From Primorskyibacter flagellatus (GTDB lineage Bacteria > Pseudomonadota > Alphaproteobacteria > Rhodobacterales > Rhodobacteraceae), in the NCBI RefSeq assembly GCF_014638275.1, contig NZ_BMFJ01000002.1:558001-622000 (forward strand): DNA of 64,000 nt. Reading direction: 5' to 3'. Under the pieces are notes generated by a model, which searched no databases, had not been told where the DNA came from, and saw nothing but the letters and a program-made list of their open reading frames with translations. Made by a program: the position numbers and the translations under genes. How positions within the stretch are numbered: position 1 is the stretch's first letter; each line of letters begins with the position of its first letter. Below, piece after piece: positions 35,585-45,167 of the stretch.

Positions 35585-36189
35585 CGGCACATCCCCTTGA
35601 TCGCCGCCGCGATCTCCGGTTTCGCCGCCAGCGTGTCGGCACAGATTTCCCGCGCCGCATCCATCAAGGCCTCCGGCGCCACGATCCGGTCGATCAGGCC
35701 GAAGGTCAGCGCCTCCTCCGTGGTGATTTTCTGACCGCCCATGAGGACCATCCGTGTCCGCGCCGGGCCGATCAGCGCCGCCATGCGTCCGGGGTCCGAA
35801 GGCTGCGGCAGGAACCCCAGCTTCATCACCGGATAGAAAAACTTCGCCCCCGGCACCGCGATCCGTATGTCGCAGGCCAGCGCCATGCCCATGGAGCCGC
35901 CCGCCAGCGTCCCGTTCAGCGCCGCTACCGACAGACCCGGCAGCGCCGCGACCGCCGTCGACAGCCGTTCCCACAGCGGCGACACGGCCAGCCCGGCCCG
36001 CGCCGCCTCAAGATCCGCTCCGGCAGAGAACACCTTGCCTGTCCCGGTCAGGATCACCGCCCGCGCCTCCTGCGCCGATTCAAAGACCTCCGCCAGGTCC
36101 TCCAGCATCACCTCGGTCAGCGAATTCGCCTTGTCCGGCCGGTCGATGGTGACGGTCCAGAGCCCGCCGTCGCGATCGACCCGGATCAC
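35581..36189 (-). CDS. Enoyl-CoA hydratase/isomerase family protein
   Basis: A 202-residue crotonase-fold protein, shorter than the usual 255-260. The N-terminus VIRVDRDGGLWTVTIDRPDKANSL and the oxyanion-hole stretch KVFSAGADLEAA and GTLAGGSMGMALACDIRIA are present. The catalytic Glu pair of true hydratases is not obvious: the position after GGS reads MG. I chose the GTG at 36189, overlapping the SDR stop (GTGA). It is coupled to the SDR gene. A role in an acyl-CoA pathway is probable, the exact step unknown. Confidence 0.85.
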   Translation of the reverse strand: MIRVDRDGGLWTVTIDRPDKANSLTEVMLEDLAEVFESAQEARAVILTGTGKVFSAGADLEAARAGLAVSPLWERLSTAVAALPGLSVAALNGTLAGGSMGMALACDIRIAVPGAKFFYPVMKLGFLPQPSDPGRMAALIGPARTRMVLMGGQKITTEEALTFGLIDRIVAPEALMDAAREICADTLAAKPEIAAAIKGMCR

Positions 36190-36941
36190 GCGATCAGCCC
36201 CGCGGCCCGGCGCACGCCCTCTTCGCGCAGGGAAATCTCCTGTCCCAGATGCCCGTCCGCGCCTGCGCCGCACATCCACAGCAGCGTCTTCGCGGGCCAT
36301 TCCGGGGGAATGTGATCCTCCCACGCCAGTTCGCTGACCGGGTTCATGCCCGACGCCTTGATGTCGCGCTGCATCTGCGTCGCGACCGTGCCCGGGGACA
36401 GGCCCATGACGCGCAGCCCCCGCGCCGCGCCTTCCAGATGCGCCGACTTGGTCAGCATCGCCGCACCGGCCTTGGAGGTGCAGTAGGCGCTCCACCCCTC
36501 CAGCGCGTTGTGCGCCGCGCCCGAGGACACGGTGATGATCGTCCCGCCACCCTGCGCCATCATCACCGGCATCGCCGCACGCATCCCGTTGAAGACGCCC
36601 TTGATGTTGACGTCGATCACCTGGCCCCAGGCCTCCGGATCGGCGTCGGCCAGATGCACGATCGGTTGCAGCACCCCGGCATTCCCGATCAGGATGTCGA
36701 GCCGCCCGAAGGTCTGGATCGTCGCATTCACCGCCGCCTCGACCTCCCAGAAGCGCGAGATGTCGCAGGGCACCGCCATGGCGTCCGGCCCGATCTCTCC
36801 GGCGATACCCGCAATCGCGTCCTCGCTCCGCGCCAGCAGGACGACCTTCGCCCCGGCCTCGGCAAAGACCCGGGCCGCCGCCGCGCCGATGCCGCGGCTC
36901 GCGCCCGTGATCATCGCCACCTTTCCGCTCAGATCCGTCAT
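36186..36941 (-). CDS. Short-chain dehydrogenase/reductase (SDR)
   Basis: A 251-residue classical SDR. The Rossmann motif GASRGIGAAAARVFAE binds NAD(P); GNAGVL follows, and the catalytic Ser-Tyr-Lys appears as VSSGAAHNALEGWSAYCTSKAG. The substrate is unknown. It overlaps the enoyl-CoA hydratase-like gene by 4 bases, which suggests the two enzymes act on the same acyl or hydroxyacyl substrate. Confidence 0.92.
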   Translation of the reverse strand: MTDLSGKVAMITGASRGIGAAAARVFAEAGAKVVLLARSEDAIAGIAGEIGPDAMAVPCDISRFWEVEAAVNATIQTFGRLDILIGNAGVLQPIVHLADADPEAWGQVIDVNIKGVFNGMRAAMPVMMAQGGGTIITVSSGAAHNALEGWSAYCTSKAGAAMLTKSAHLEGAARGLRVMGLSPGTVATQMQRDIKASGMNPVSELAWEDHIPPEWPAKTLLWMCGAGADGHLGQEISLREEGVRRAAGLIA

Positions 36942-37074
36942 GTCTCACCCTTTCCTAAGTCTTCGGGACCGTTGGTAATCCGGCTCATAAGCACAGGTAA
37001 AGACCGCCCCGCCTTGACGCGCGGAACCTTACGTCAGATTCTGCGGCAAAACGAGACGCCGGAAGGACCCCGAC

Positions 37075-38643
37075 ATGACCACCCGACTTCGCACCGGAGG
37101 TGCGGCAACCGGCAGCGCCCTTGCCCTGATGCTGTCCCTGACCGGCCCGGCCCGGGCGGATGTGACGCCGCAGGACGTCTGGACCCAGTTCCGCGACTAC
37201 CTCGAGACCTTCGGCTACACCGTCACCACCACGCCCGACAGCAGCGGCGCGGACCTGAGCATGGACAGCCTGACCATGACCATGGCGCTTCCGCCCGAAC
37301 CCGGCTCCGACCTGCCCGGCACGGTGACGGTGACCCTTGGCGGCATGTCCCTGCGCGGCCTGGGCGACGGTACGGTGTCGGTCGAAATGCCCGCCTCCGT
37401 CCCGCTCGAGGTCTTCATGGACGGGCCCGAGGACAAGGACCTGACCGTCAAGTCGACCCTCGACAGCACCGGCTTCAGCATGATCGCCTCGGGCAACCCG
37501 GACGACATCACCTACACCTTCACCGCCGCCCGGATGGCCTGGGACGTCAGCGAATTCGAAGGCCAGCCCGGCAAGGTGGTCTCGCCCGAGGCGCTCAGCC
37601 TCGTGATGGAGGGGATGCGCGGCACGACGCAACTGTCGAAGGACGGCGCGCTGACCCGCGTGCAGCAGGAGATGACGCTCGCCTCGATGAGCTACGACAT
37701 CGACATCTCCAACCCCGAACCCGGCAAAAGCGAACGTGTCACCCTCGCCGGCACGCTCAGCGGTCTGACCTCCACCGCCGACGGGACGCTGCCGCAGGTC
37801 GATGACCCTTCTGACCTCTCCGCCGCGATTGCCGATGGCTATGCCATCGACGCCGGGATCCGTTACGCCGCGGGCAACAGCAACTTCGACTTCAAGGACG
37901 AGAAGTCGCAGATGCAGGGCACCTCGAAAAGCCAGGGCGGCAGCTTCGACGTCACGCTTTCTGCCGACGGGCTGGCCTATGACGCCACCGCGACGGGGGT
38001 GGAGCTGTCCCTGCAGGGCAGCCAGTTCCCCTTCCCCGTGACCTCAACCCTCGCCGGACTGGGTTTCGGCCTGAAGATGCCGGTCGTGGCATCCGAGGAC
38101 GATCAGCCCTTCGGCGCGTCGTTCAAGGTCACCGAACTGGTCGTTCCCGAACCGCTCTGGTCGATGATCGACCCGACCAACGCCTTCCCGCACGACCCCA
38201 TCACCGCCGAGGTCGAACTCGACGGCTCCGGCCGTTTCCTGCTCAGCTTCCTGTCGGACTCCGACATGGCAGAGCTCCAGCGGGGTGAACGGGAAATCGG
38301 CACGCTCAGCGGGATGGCGATCCGCAGCCTGCTGCTCAAGGGCGCGGGGGCAACGGTGGCCGCCACGGCGGACATGACCTTCCGGGACTTCCCCCTGCCG
38401 CCGCGCAAGGACGTCAAGCCCGACATGGTCGGCACCGCGGACGTGCGCATGACCGGCGTGACCGGCCTGCTGAACAAGCTGGCCCAGATGGGACTGATCC
38501 CCGCCGCGCAGGCGATGATGGCTGCCGGGATGATCCAGCAGATCGGCAAACCCGAGGGCGGGGCGGACGACTTCTCCGCGAAGATCGAGATGACCCCGAA
38601 CGGCAACATGCTCATCAACGGGATGCCGATGCCCTTCAACTAG
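37075..38643 (+). CDS. DUF2125 periplasmic protein
   Basis: A 522-residue protein with a signal peptide (ends TGPARA-D). The body is beta-rich and repetitive, with many SxGxDxS-type strands (SADGLAYDATATGVELSL), and ends in KIEMTPNGNMLINGMPMPFN. This matches DUF2125 proteins of Rhodobacterales, of unknown function, with a resemblance in style to lipid-carrying AsmA-like envelope proteins. It stands alone; 81 bases separate it from the pmbA gene. Confidence 0.8.
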   Translation: MTTRLRTGGAATGSALALMLSLTGPARADVTPQDVWTQFRDYLETFGYTVTTTPDSSGADLSMDSLTMTMALPPEPGSDLPGTVTVTLGGMSLRGLGDGTVSVEMPASVPLEVFMDGPEDKDLTVKSTLDSTGFSMIASGNPDDITYTFTAARMAWDVSEFEGQPGKVVSPEALSLVMEGMRGTTQLSKDGALTRVQQEMTLASMSYDIDISNPEPGKSERVTLAGTLSGLTSTADGTLPQVDDPSDLSAAIADGYAIDAGIRYAAGNSNFDFKDEKSQMQGTSKSQGGSFDVTLSADGLAYDATATGVELSLQGSQFPFPVTSTLAGLGFGLKMPVVASEDDQPFGASFKVTELVVPEPLWSMIDPTNAFPHDPITAEVELDGSGRFLLSFLSDSDMAELQRGEREIGTLSGMAIRSLLLKGAGATVAATADMTFRDFPLPPRKDVKPDMVGTADVRMTGVTGLLNKLAQMGLIPAAQAMMAAGMIQQIGKPEGGADDFSAKIEMTPNGNMLINGMPMPFN

Positions 38644-38724
38644 GGCATCGCGGGCACCCGTCCCGTTCGCCCCCTTGTTTCCCGGTCCGTTCGCGGCTAC
38701 CTCCGTAGGGCGCGACAAGGACCC

Positions 38725-40074
38725 ATGATGACCCAGAGCCTGCCCGACCTGACCGCCCGCCTGCTTGAGGCCGCCAGACGGGCCGGGGCCGACCAGGCCG
38801 ACGCCATGGCCCGCGACGGCTCTTCCGTCTCCATCGGCGTGCGCGCCGGCAAGCTGGAAGAGGCCGAACGCTCGGAAGGCGCGGAAATCGGTCTGCGCGT
38901 GATCCTCGGACAGCGGCAGGCCTGCGTCTCCTCCTCGGACCTGCGCGATGCGGCGATGGACGAAATGGCCGCCCGCGCCGTCGCCATGGCGCGCGAGGCA
39001 CCCGAGGACCCGACCGTCGGCCTGGCCTCCTCCGACCAGCTTTCCGCCCTGCGCGACGCCACGGCCCTGGAACTGTTCGACCCCTCCGACGCCCCCTCCC
39101 CCGACGCGCTGATGCAGACCGCGCTGGCGGCCGAGGCCGCCGCGCTGGCCGTCGACGGCGTCACCCAGGTATCAGGCGCGGGCGCGTCCTACGGCACCTC
39201 CCACGTGCATATCGCCGCCACCAACGGCTTTTCCGGCGGTTACAGCCGTTCGCACCGCCAGACCTACTGCACCGCCATCGCCGGCACCGGCACGAAGATG
39301 GAACGCGACAGCGACGGCGACATGCGCCTCTTCCAGTCCGACCTGCGACCGGCGGAAGAAATCGGCACCCGTGCCGGCGAACGCGCCGTGTCGCGCCTCG
39401 GCGCGGTGCAGCCGAAAACCGGCAAATACCCCGTTCTGTTCGACGAACGCATCAGCGGCAGCCTGATCGGCCACCTGCTTGGCGCGGTGAACGGCGTGGC
39501 CATCGCGCGTGGCGGGTCCTTCCTGCGCGGCCACCTCGGCCAGCGGGTCCTGCCCGCGGGCCTGTCCCTGACCGAGGACCCGCATCGCCCCCGCACCTCC
39601 GGCTCCCGCCCCTTCGACGCGGAGGGCCTGCCGACCGCCCGCCGTGCCATCGTCGACGACGGCATCCTCACCGGCTGGACGCTCGATCTCGCCACCGCGC
39701 GCAAGCTGAACATGGCCCCGACCGGCAACGCCGCGCGCGGGCTCAGCGCGCCGCCCTCCCCGTCCAACTGGAACGTGGAACTGACCCAGGGCACCGCCAC
39801 GCGCGACGACCTGATCGCCCGGATGGGGACCGGCTTCCTCGTCACCTCCCTGATCGGCTCCACGATTAACGCCAATACTGGCGACTATTCCCGCGGCGCC
39901 TCCGGCTTCTGGGTCGAAAACGGCCGGATCTCGCACCCGGTGGCCGAGGGCACGATCGCAGGCAACCTGCTCGACATGCTGGCGCGGATGATCCCGGCCA
40001 ACGACGCCCGCCCGCACCTCAGTCACGTCGTCCCGTCGATTCTGATCGAGGACATGTCGATTGCCGGACAGTAG
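38725..40074 (+). CDS. pmbA: TldE/PmbA-type metalloprotease subunit
   Basis: A 449-residue TldD/PmbA protein. It contains the N-terminal domain (VSIGVRAGKLEEAERSEGAEIGLRVI), the central FDERISGSLIGHLLGAVNG, and the C-terminal barrel with LVTSLIGSTINANTGDYSRGASGFWVENG. In E. coli TldD and TldE (PmbA) form a protease that degrades peptides and CcdA; here only the TldE-type half is present locally, and it lacks the HExxxH of TldD. It overlaps cysQ by 14 bases and heads the cysQ-DUF4170-Kdo-transferase-lpxK run. Confidence 0.9.
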   Translation: MMTQSLPDLTARLLEAARRAGADQADAMARDGSSVSIGVRAGKLEEAERSEGAEIGLRVILGQRQACVSSSDLRDAAMDEMAARAVAMAREAPEDPTVGLASSDQLSALRDATALELFDPSDAPSPDALMQTALAAEAAALAVDGVTQVSGAGASYGTSHVHIAATNGFSGGYSRSHRQTYCTAIAGTGTKMERDSDGDMRLFQSDLRPAEEIGTRAGERAVSRLGAVQPKTGKYPVLFDERISGSLIGHLLGAVNGVAIARGGSFLRGHLGQRVLPAGLSLTEDPHRPRTSGSRPFDAEGLPTARRAIVDDGILTGWTLDLATARKLNMAPTGNAARGLSAPPSPSNWNVELTQGTATRDDLIARMGTGFLVTSLIGSTINANTGDYSRGASGFWVENGRISHPVAEGTIAGNLLDMLARMIPANDARPHLSHVVPSILIEDMSIAGQ

Positions 40075-40894
40075 CCCCGCCGACGACCTCGCCCTTCTCA
40101 CCGAAGCGGCACGACGGGCAGGGCGCACCGCGCTGACCTTTTCCGGCACCACCGCGCAGAGATGGGAAAAGCCCGACGACCTCGGCCCCGTGACCGAAGC
40201 CGACCTCGCCGTGGACGACATGCTCCGCACCACGCTGACGCAGGCACGCCCGACCTATGGCTGGCTCAGCGAGGAAAGCGAGGATACCGCCGATCGCCTG
40301 ACCCGAGACCGCGTCTTCATCGTCGACCCGATCGACGGCACCCGCAGCTTCATCGAGGGCAGCGACACCTGGGCCCACTCTCTCGCCATCGCCGAATACG
40401 GGGAAATCGTCGCCGCCGCCGTCTACCTGCCGGTGAAGGGCAAGCTCTACGCCGCTGCGAAAGGGCGCGGGGCCTTCCTGAACGACCGCCCGATCCGCGT
40501 CTCTCCGCGCGACGCGCTGACCGGGGCCCGCGTGCTGGCCGCCAAGCCGAACTACGACACCCGCCACTGGCCCGGCGGGGTCCCCGACGTGCGCCGCCAC
40601 TACCGCCCCTCGCTCGCCTACCGCCTGTCGCTGGTGGCCGAGGGGAGGTTCGACGCCATGCTCACGTTCCGCGACAGCTGGGAATGGGACATCGCCGCCG
40701 GCGATCTGATCCTGCGCGAGGCCGGGGCCGTCACCTCCTCCCGCACCGGTGCGCCGCTGCGCTTCAACAACCCCCGCCCGCAGGTCGACGGGGTGATCGC
40801 CGCCTGCCCCGGACTGCACGCGGAAATCCTGACCGCCCTCGGCCCCGCCAGGTCCTCCCGCCGCGACCCGACGCAACACCCCTCCGGATCTTGA
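40061..40894 (+). CDS. cysQ: 3'(2'),5'-bisphosphate nucleotidase / inositol-phosphatase family
   Basis: A 277-residue Li-sensitive phosphatase-family protein. Metal-binding marks are WLSEESEDT, the core DPIDGTRSFIEGSDTW, and the C-terminal SWEWDIAAGDLILREAGA. The CysQ reaction, PAP to AMP, is the most likely; inositol monophosphatase cannot be excluded. The only start overlapping pmbA properly is the TTG at 40061. It is followed after 73 bases by DUF4170. Confidence 0.87.
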   Translation: MPDSSPADDLALLTEAARRAGRTALTFSGTTAQRWEKPDDLGPVTEADLAVDDMLRTTLTQARPTYGWLSEESEDTADRLTRDRVFIVDPIDGTRSFIEGSDTWAHSLAIAEYGEIVAAAVYLPVKGKLYAAAKGRGAFLNDRPIRVSPRDALTGARVLAAKPNYDTRHWPGGVPDVRRHYRPSLAYRLSLVAEGRFDAMLTFRDSWEWDIAAGDLILREAGAVTSSRTGAPLRFNNPRPQVDGVIAACPGLHAEILTALGPARSSRRDPTQHPSGS

Positions 40895-40967
40895 CGCGCG
40901 CGCCCGGATTCCGCAGGTTGCAGACGACCCCGCCCGACCCGGTCAACCCGTTTCAAGGAGTGTTCCC

Positions 40968-41213
40968 ATGACGCAGCGCCTGCATCTTGTCTTCGGCGGA
41001 GAACTGGTCGACCCCACGAAGAACGTGTTCAAGAACGTCGACGACATCGACATCGTCGGCATCTACCCCAACTACGCCGCCGCCTTCGACGCCTGGAAGG
41101 GCGCGGCGCAGCGGACGGTGGACAATGCCCACATGCGCTACTACATCGCGCATCTCCACCGCCTGCGGGACGAGGAAACGCAGGCCTCGTCGACCGAAGA
41201 ACTGGGACACTGA
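40968..41213 (+). CDS. DUF4170 protein
   Basis: An 81-residue protein (MTQRLHLVFGGELVDPTKNVF, then DIDIVGIYPNYAAAFDAWKGAAQRTVDNA) that matches the DUF4170 family, found in Rhodobacterales beside LPS genes. Function is unknown; there is no signal or membrane segment, and it is probably a small alpha/beta domain. AAGGAG lies upstream. It is followed 3 bases later by the Kdo-transferase-like gene. Confidence 0.88.
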   Translation: MTQRLHLVFGGELVDPTKNVFKNVDDIDIVGIYPNYAAAFDAWKGAAQRTVDNAHMRYYIAHLHRLRDEETQASSTEELGH

Positions 41214-41216
41214 CAC

Positions 41217-42431
41217 GTGCCATCCTCTTCGCGCCGCGCCTCCGGGTCCGAGCGCGCCTTTCCTGACCGCCCGGACGGCCCGCTGCTGTGGGCCCATGCC
41301 GCCGACCCCGACCGTATCCCGGCCCTCATCCAGATCGCCGAACGCGCCGCCGCGCAGCGCCCCGGCCTGTCGATGCTGCTGACCCAGTCCCCCGGCGCGC
41401 CCTGCCCAGACCGGATCGCCAGCTGCGTGCTGCTACAGACCGTGCCCGACGAAAGCACCTCCGACTGCCGGACCTTCCTCGCCCACTGGCGCCCCGACAT
41501 CTGCATCTGGCACACCGGGCACCTGCGCCCGACGCTGCTGGCGACCGCGCGGCAGGACCGCATCCCGATGATCCTCGTCGACGCGGCGGAAGACGCGCTG
41601 CAGGACAGCCGCATGCCCTGGGCCCGCCGCTCCGAACGCGCCGCCCTTCTGGGGTTCGAGAAGATCTTCGCCCAGACCGCCAACACCGGACGCCGCCTTG
41701 CCCGCATGGGTGTTCCGCCCGACCAGATCTCCGTCACCGGATCGCTTCAGGAAGGCGGCGCGGCGCTCGGCTATAACGAAAGCGATCACGAGGACCTGTC
41801 CGAGGTGCTCGTCTCCCGCCCCGTCTGGCTCGCCGCGATGATCCAGCCCGACGAATTCCCGATCGTGGCCGAAGCGCACCGCCAGGCCATCCGTGCCGCG
41901 CACCGGCTGATGATGATCCTCGTTCCCGACCGCCCCGAACATGGCGACGGCATGGTGGCCTCGCTCGACGATCAGGGCCTGCGCTATGTCCGCTGGTCCG
42001 AAGGCGGCATTCCCGGGGAAACCACGCAGGTCCTTGTCGCCGACACGCACGGTGAGATGGGGCTCTGGTATCGCCTCGCCCCCGTCACCTTCATGGGATC
42101 GTCGCTGACCGCCGGACATGGCGGGCGCGACCCCTACGAACCCGCTGCGCTCGGCTCCGCCATCCTTTACGGGCCGAACGTGTCCCACCACGCCGCGGCC
42201 TATGCCCGGTTCTCCCGCGCCGGGGCCGCCCGCCCGGTTCGCGACGCCGCGACCCTGTCCGCCGGGGTGCTGCGCCTGAACGCCCCGGACCAGGCCGCCG
42301 CCATGGCGCAGGCCGCGTGGGAGGTCGCGACCGAGGGCGCGGAGGTCACCGACAAGGTTCTTGAAACCGTCGAGGAGATCCTCGACCGCAGGCCCCGTTC
42401 CGGCAGGACCCCGTCCGATGCGCGCGCCTGA
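41217..42431 (+). CDS. Kdo-transferase (WaaA/KdtA)-like protein, motifs degenerate
   Basis: A 404-residue protein resembling WaaA, which adds Kdo to lipid A precursor. The fold resemblance includes [32 protein letters not shown] and [24 protein letters not shown]. It departs from true WaaA in lacking the N-terminal membrane anchor. The catalytic SVGE is replaced by ADPD, and the GGHNPLEPA donor-binding block reads GGRDPYEPA. The start is a GTG at 41217. It overlaps lpxK by 14 bases and follows DUF4170, so LPS-related work is expected, but Kdo transfer is doubtful. Confidence 0.8.
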   Translation: MPSSSRRASGSERAFPDRPDGPLLWAHAADPDRIPALIQIAERAAAQRPGLSMLLTQSPGAPCPDRIASCVLLQTVPDESTSDCRTFLAHWRPDICIWHTGHLRPTLLATARQDRIPMILVDAAEDALQDSRMPWARRSERAALLGFEKIFAQTANTGRRLARMGVPPDQISVTGSLQEGGAALGYNESDHEDLSEVLVSRPVWLAAMIQPDEFPIVAEAHRQAIRAAHRLMMILVPDRPEHGDGMVASLDDQGLRYVRWSEGGIPGETTQVLVADTHGEMGLWYRLAPVTFMGSSLTAGHGGRDPYEPAALGSAILYGPNVSHHAAAYARFSRAGAARPVRDAATLSAGVLRLNAPDQAAAMAQAAWEVATEGAEVTDKVLETVEEILDRRPRSGRTPSDARA

Positions 42432-43410
42432 GTTCTGGTCCAACCCGCCGGACCGCCCCGGCCCTGTCGCGCGCCTGCTCTCCCCGCTCGGCTGGCTCTA
42501 CGCGCGGGCCACGGCCCGGCGGCTGGCCACCGGCACGCCCGAACGGGTCGGCGTGCCGGTGATCTGCGTCGGAAACCTGAACGCCGGAGGCACCGGAAAG
42601 ACGCCAACCGTCATCGCCCTGCGCCAGATGCTCGCCGACCGGGGCATCACCGCGCACACCGTCTCCCGCGGACATGGCGGCCGGATCGAAGGCCCGGTAC
42701 AGGTGGACCCGGCCAACCATACGGCAGCGGATGTTGGCGACGAGCCGCTGCTCCTTGCCGCCTTCGGCCCCGCCTGGGTCGCCCGCGACAGGCTCGCCGG
42801 ATGCCGAGCGGCCACGCGGGCCGGGGCCGGGGCGATCATCCTCGACGACGGCTTCCAGAACCCCGCCGTGGCCAAGGACCTCTCCCTCGTCGTGGTCGAC
42901 GCCGCGCGGGGCTTCGGCAACGGCCTCTGCCTCCCCGCCGGTCCCCTGCGCGAACCCGTCGCCACCGGCCTCGCCCGCGCCGACCTCCTGCTTTCCATCG
43001 GGGACGCAGCTGCCCAGACCCGCTTTGCGACCACAAATCCCGACCTGCCCCTGCCCCACCTCCGCGGCGTCCTGGAGCCTTTGGAAACCGGTATGGAGTG
43101 GAGCGAAATCCCCTTCCTCGCCTTCGCCGGAATCGGCCATCCGGAAAAGTTCTTTGCCACCCTCCGCGGCCTCGGCGCGACGCTTGTGCATGCCGAACCG
43201 CTCTCCGACCACCAGCCGCTGACCCCCGCGCTGCTCGCCCGGCTCGAATCCGACGCCGCCCGCCTCGGCGCGCAGCTCGTCACGACAGAGAAGGACGCCG
43301 TGCGTCTGCCGCAGAGTTTCCGCCACAAGGTGCTGACGCTCCCCGTACGCCTACGTATGGAAAACCCCGCCGGGCTGGAACAGGCGCTTGCCCGCATCTT
43401 CCCCGCTTGA
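42418..43410 (+). CDS. lpxK: Tetraacyldisaccharide 4'-kinase
   Basis: A 330-residue LpxK, which phosphorylates the 4'-position of the lipid A disaccharide. The P-loop [12 protein letters not shown] lies at about residues 52-63, and VSRGHGGR and the acidic ILDDGFQNP follow, with the C-terminal [12 protein letters not shown]. The ATG at 42418 lies inside the preceding gene (14-base overlap), indicating coupling. With lptE, the glycosyltransferase and the Kdo-transferase-like gene, this is the LPS set of the window. Confidence 0.93.
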   Translation: MRAPEFWSNPPDRPGPVARLLSPLGWLYARATARRLATGTPERVGVPVICVGNLNAGGTGKTPTVIALRQMLADRGITAHTVSRGHGGRIEGPVQVDPANHTAADVGDEPLLLAAFGPAWVARDRLAGCRAATRAGAGAIILDDGFQNPAVAKDLSLVVVDAARGFGNGLCLPAGPLREPVATGLARADLLLSIGDAAAQTRFATTNPDLPLPHLRGVLEPLETGMEWSEIPFLAFAGIGHPEKFFATLRGLGATLVHAEPLSDHQPLTPALLARLESDAARLGAQLVTTEKDAVRLPQSFRHKVLTLPVRLRMENPAGLEQALARIFPA

Positions 43411-43440
43411 CCTCGCCCACCCGATCCACGACCAAGACCC

Positions 43441-44298
43441 ATGACCGGAACACTGCTCTCCCTCGGCCACGGCTATTCGGCCCGCGCCCTCGCCCGCCTG
43501 CTGATTCCGCAGGGCTGGTCCATCCACGGCACCACCCGCTCCGCCGACAAGGCCGCGGAGCTGGAGGCCGAGGGCACCGTCCCCCACCTCTTCCCCGGCG
43601 ACCTCTCCGCGCCGCTGGAACACGCGACCCACCTCCTGATCTCTGCCGGCCCGGACGAGGACGGCGACCCGATGCTGCGCCACCTCCGCGACCGGATCAC
43701 CGCCATCGCTCCCCGCCTCCGATGGGCGGGTTACCTCTCCACCACCGGCGTCTACGGCGATCACGGCGGGGCTTGGGTGGATGAGGAAACACCCCTCACC
43801 CCCTCCACCCGCCGCGGCAAGTGGCGCGTCGCGGCCGAAGCCGAATGGCAGGCGATCCCAGGCCTCCCCCTCCACATCTTCCGCCTCGCGGGCATCTACG
43901 GCCCCGGTCGCGGCCCCTTCGCCAAGGTGCGGGCCGGAACCGCCCGGCGGATCGTGAAGCCCGGACAGGTTTTCTCCCGCATCCATGTCGACGACATCGC
44001 GCAGACCCTCGCCGCCTCCATCGCGCGCCCCGATCCCGGCGCGGTCTACAACCTCTGCGACGACGACCCCGCCCCGCCGGAGGAGGTGATCGCCCACGCC
44101 GCCCACCTCCTGAACCGCCCGCTTCCCCCGGAGGAACCGTTCGAAACCGCCGAAATGACCCCCATGGCCCGGAGCTTTTATGCCGAAAGCAAGCGGGTCC
44201 GGAACGACCGCATCAAGCGGGACCTCGACGTCCGGCTGATCTACCCCACATACCGCGAGGGACTGGCCGCGCTGCTTGCGCTGGAGACCGGCAAATAA
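43441..44298 (+). CDS. NAD-dependent epimerase/dehydratase (extended SDR, YeeZ-like)
   Basis: A 285-residue extended SDR. The N-terminal nucleotide motif is SLGHGYSARALARLL (a G-H-G-Y-S variant), STTGVYGDHGG follows, and a late Tyr-rich FYAESKRVRNDRI is present. The substrate-binding half includes LCDDDPAPPEEVIAHAA. Proteins of this type often modify nucleotide sugars; none can be assigned. It is 30 bases after lpxK and reads the same way. Confidence 0.87.
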   Translation: MTGTLLSLGHGYSARALARLLIPQGWSIHGTTRSADKAAELEAEGTVPHLFPGDLSAPLEHATHLLISAGPDEDGDPMLRHLRDRITAIAPRLRWAGYLSTTGVYGDHGGAWVDEETPLTPSTRRGKWRVAAEAEWQAIPGLPLHIFRLAGIYGPGRGPFAKVRAGTARRIVKPGQVFSRIHVDDIAQTLAASIARPDPGAVYNLCDDDPAPPEEVIAHAAHLLNRPLPPEEPFETAEMTPMARSFYAESKRVRNDRIKRDLDVRLIYPTYREGLAALLALETGK

Positions 44299-44345
44299 AC
44301 CCGAACCGGGACCGAACCGAACGCATCCCCGCGCGTTGCCCCGGT

Positions 44346-44975
44346 ATGAGCATGGCGACGATGACCCCGACAGACATCCCGGACAGGGCGAGACTGCGCA
44401 GCCTGACCGACATCCTCGACGCGCTCGACCACAGCGCGACGGGGGAGAGCGTCGCCGTCCGCGACATCCTGTCCGAAATCGGGGTACGCAGCTTCGCTCC
44501 GGTGATCCTCGTCCCCGCACTGATCCTCGTCTCGCCGCTCTCGGGCATCTTCGGCCTGCCCACCATCGGCGCGATCTTCATGTTCATCGTGACGCTTCAG
44601 AAGCTGATCGGCCGCGACCACGTCTGGCTGCCCGAGATCCTGAAACGCCGCCGCGTCCCCTCGCGCCGCCTGAAGAAGGCCGTCGAATGGCTGCGCCGCC
44701 CCTGCGAATGGATCGACGCCCGCACGCACCGCCGGATGAGCATGCTTGTCTCCCGCCCCGCCAATATCGTCACCCTGCTCGGCATTCTCGCCATCTGCAT
44801 GGTCATGCCCCTGCTCGAGGTGCTGCCGATGGTGACCTCGATCTTCGCGCTGGCGATCTCGCTCTTCTCCATCGGACTGCTGGCGCGGGACGGGCTGTTT
44901 ACCTTCCTCGGCTACACGCAGGTCGCGCTCAGCACCGGGCTTGTCTGGTGGCTGATGACGGGTGCGGGCGGGTAG
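44346..44975 (+). CDS. ExoD-type exopolysaccharide synthesis membrane protein
   Basis: A 209-residue protein of the ExoD family, with about four hydrophobic segments (VILVPALILVSPLSGIFGLPT, IVTLLGILAICMVMPLLEVLP, VTSIFALAISLFSIGLL, TGLVWWLM). It includes the family's ILSEIGVRSFAPVILVPA and central IWLPEILK-like block. ExoD was first linked to succinoglycan production and alkali tolerance in Sinorhizobium; its biochemical role is unclear. The ATG at 44346 gives the correct length. Confidence 0.87.
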   Translation: MSMATMTPTDIPDRARLRSLTDILDALDHSATGESVAVRDILSEIGVRSFAPVILVPALILVSPLSGIFGLPTIGAIFMFIVTLQKLIGRDHVWLPEILKRRRVPSRRLKKAVEWLRRPCEWIDARTHRRMSMLVSRPANIVTLLGILAICMVMPLLEVLPMVTSIFALAISLFSIGLLARDGLFTFLGYTQVALSTGLVWWLMTGAGG

Positions 44976-45167
44976 GTCGGAAGGGGCACTGCCCTGCCGC
45001 CTCATGGCGACAATTGGAAGGGGGAGGGGGCGCTGCCCAGCCGATATTTGAACTGCTCGGTGGCGGTATTCTGCCGTGAGCAATGATATGTGTCTGCATC
45101 GCCTCGACCGGTAGCGAAGGCCGCTGAAAAATCTTGCTTTTGCCCGCGGTACTGGTTTCCTGGCGCC

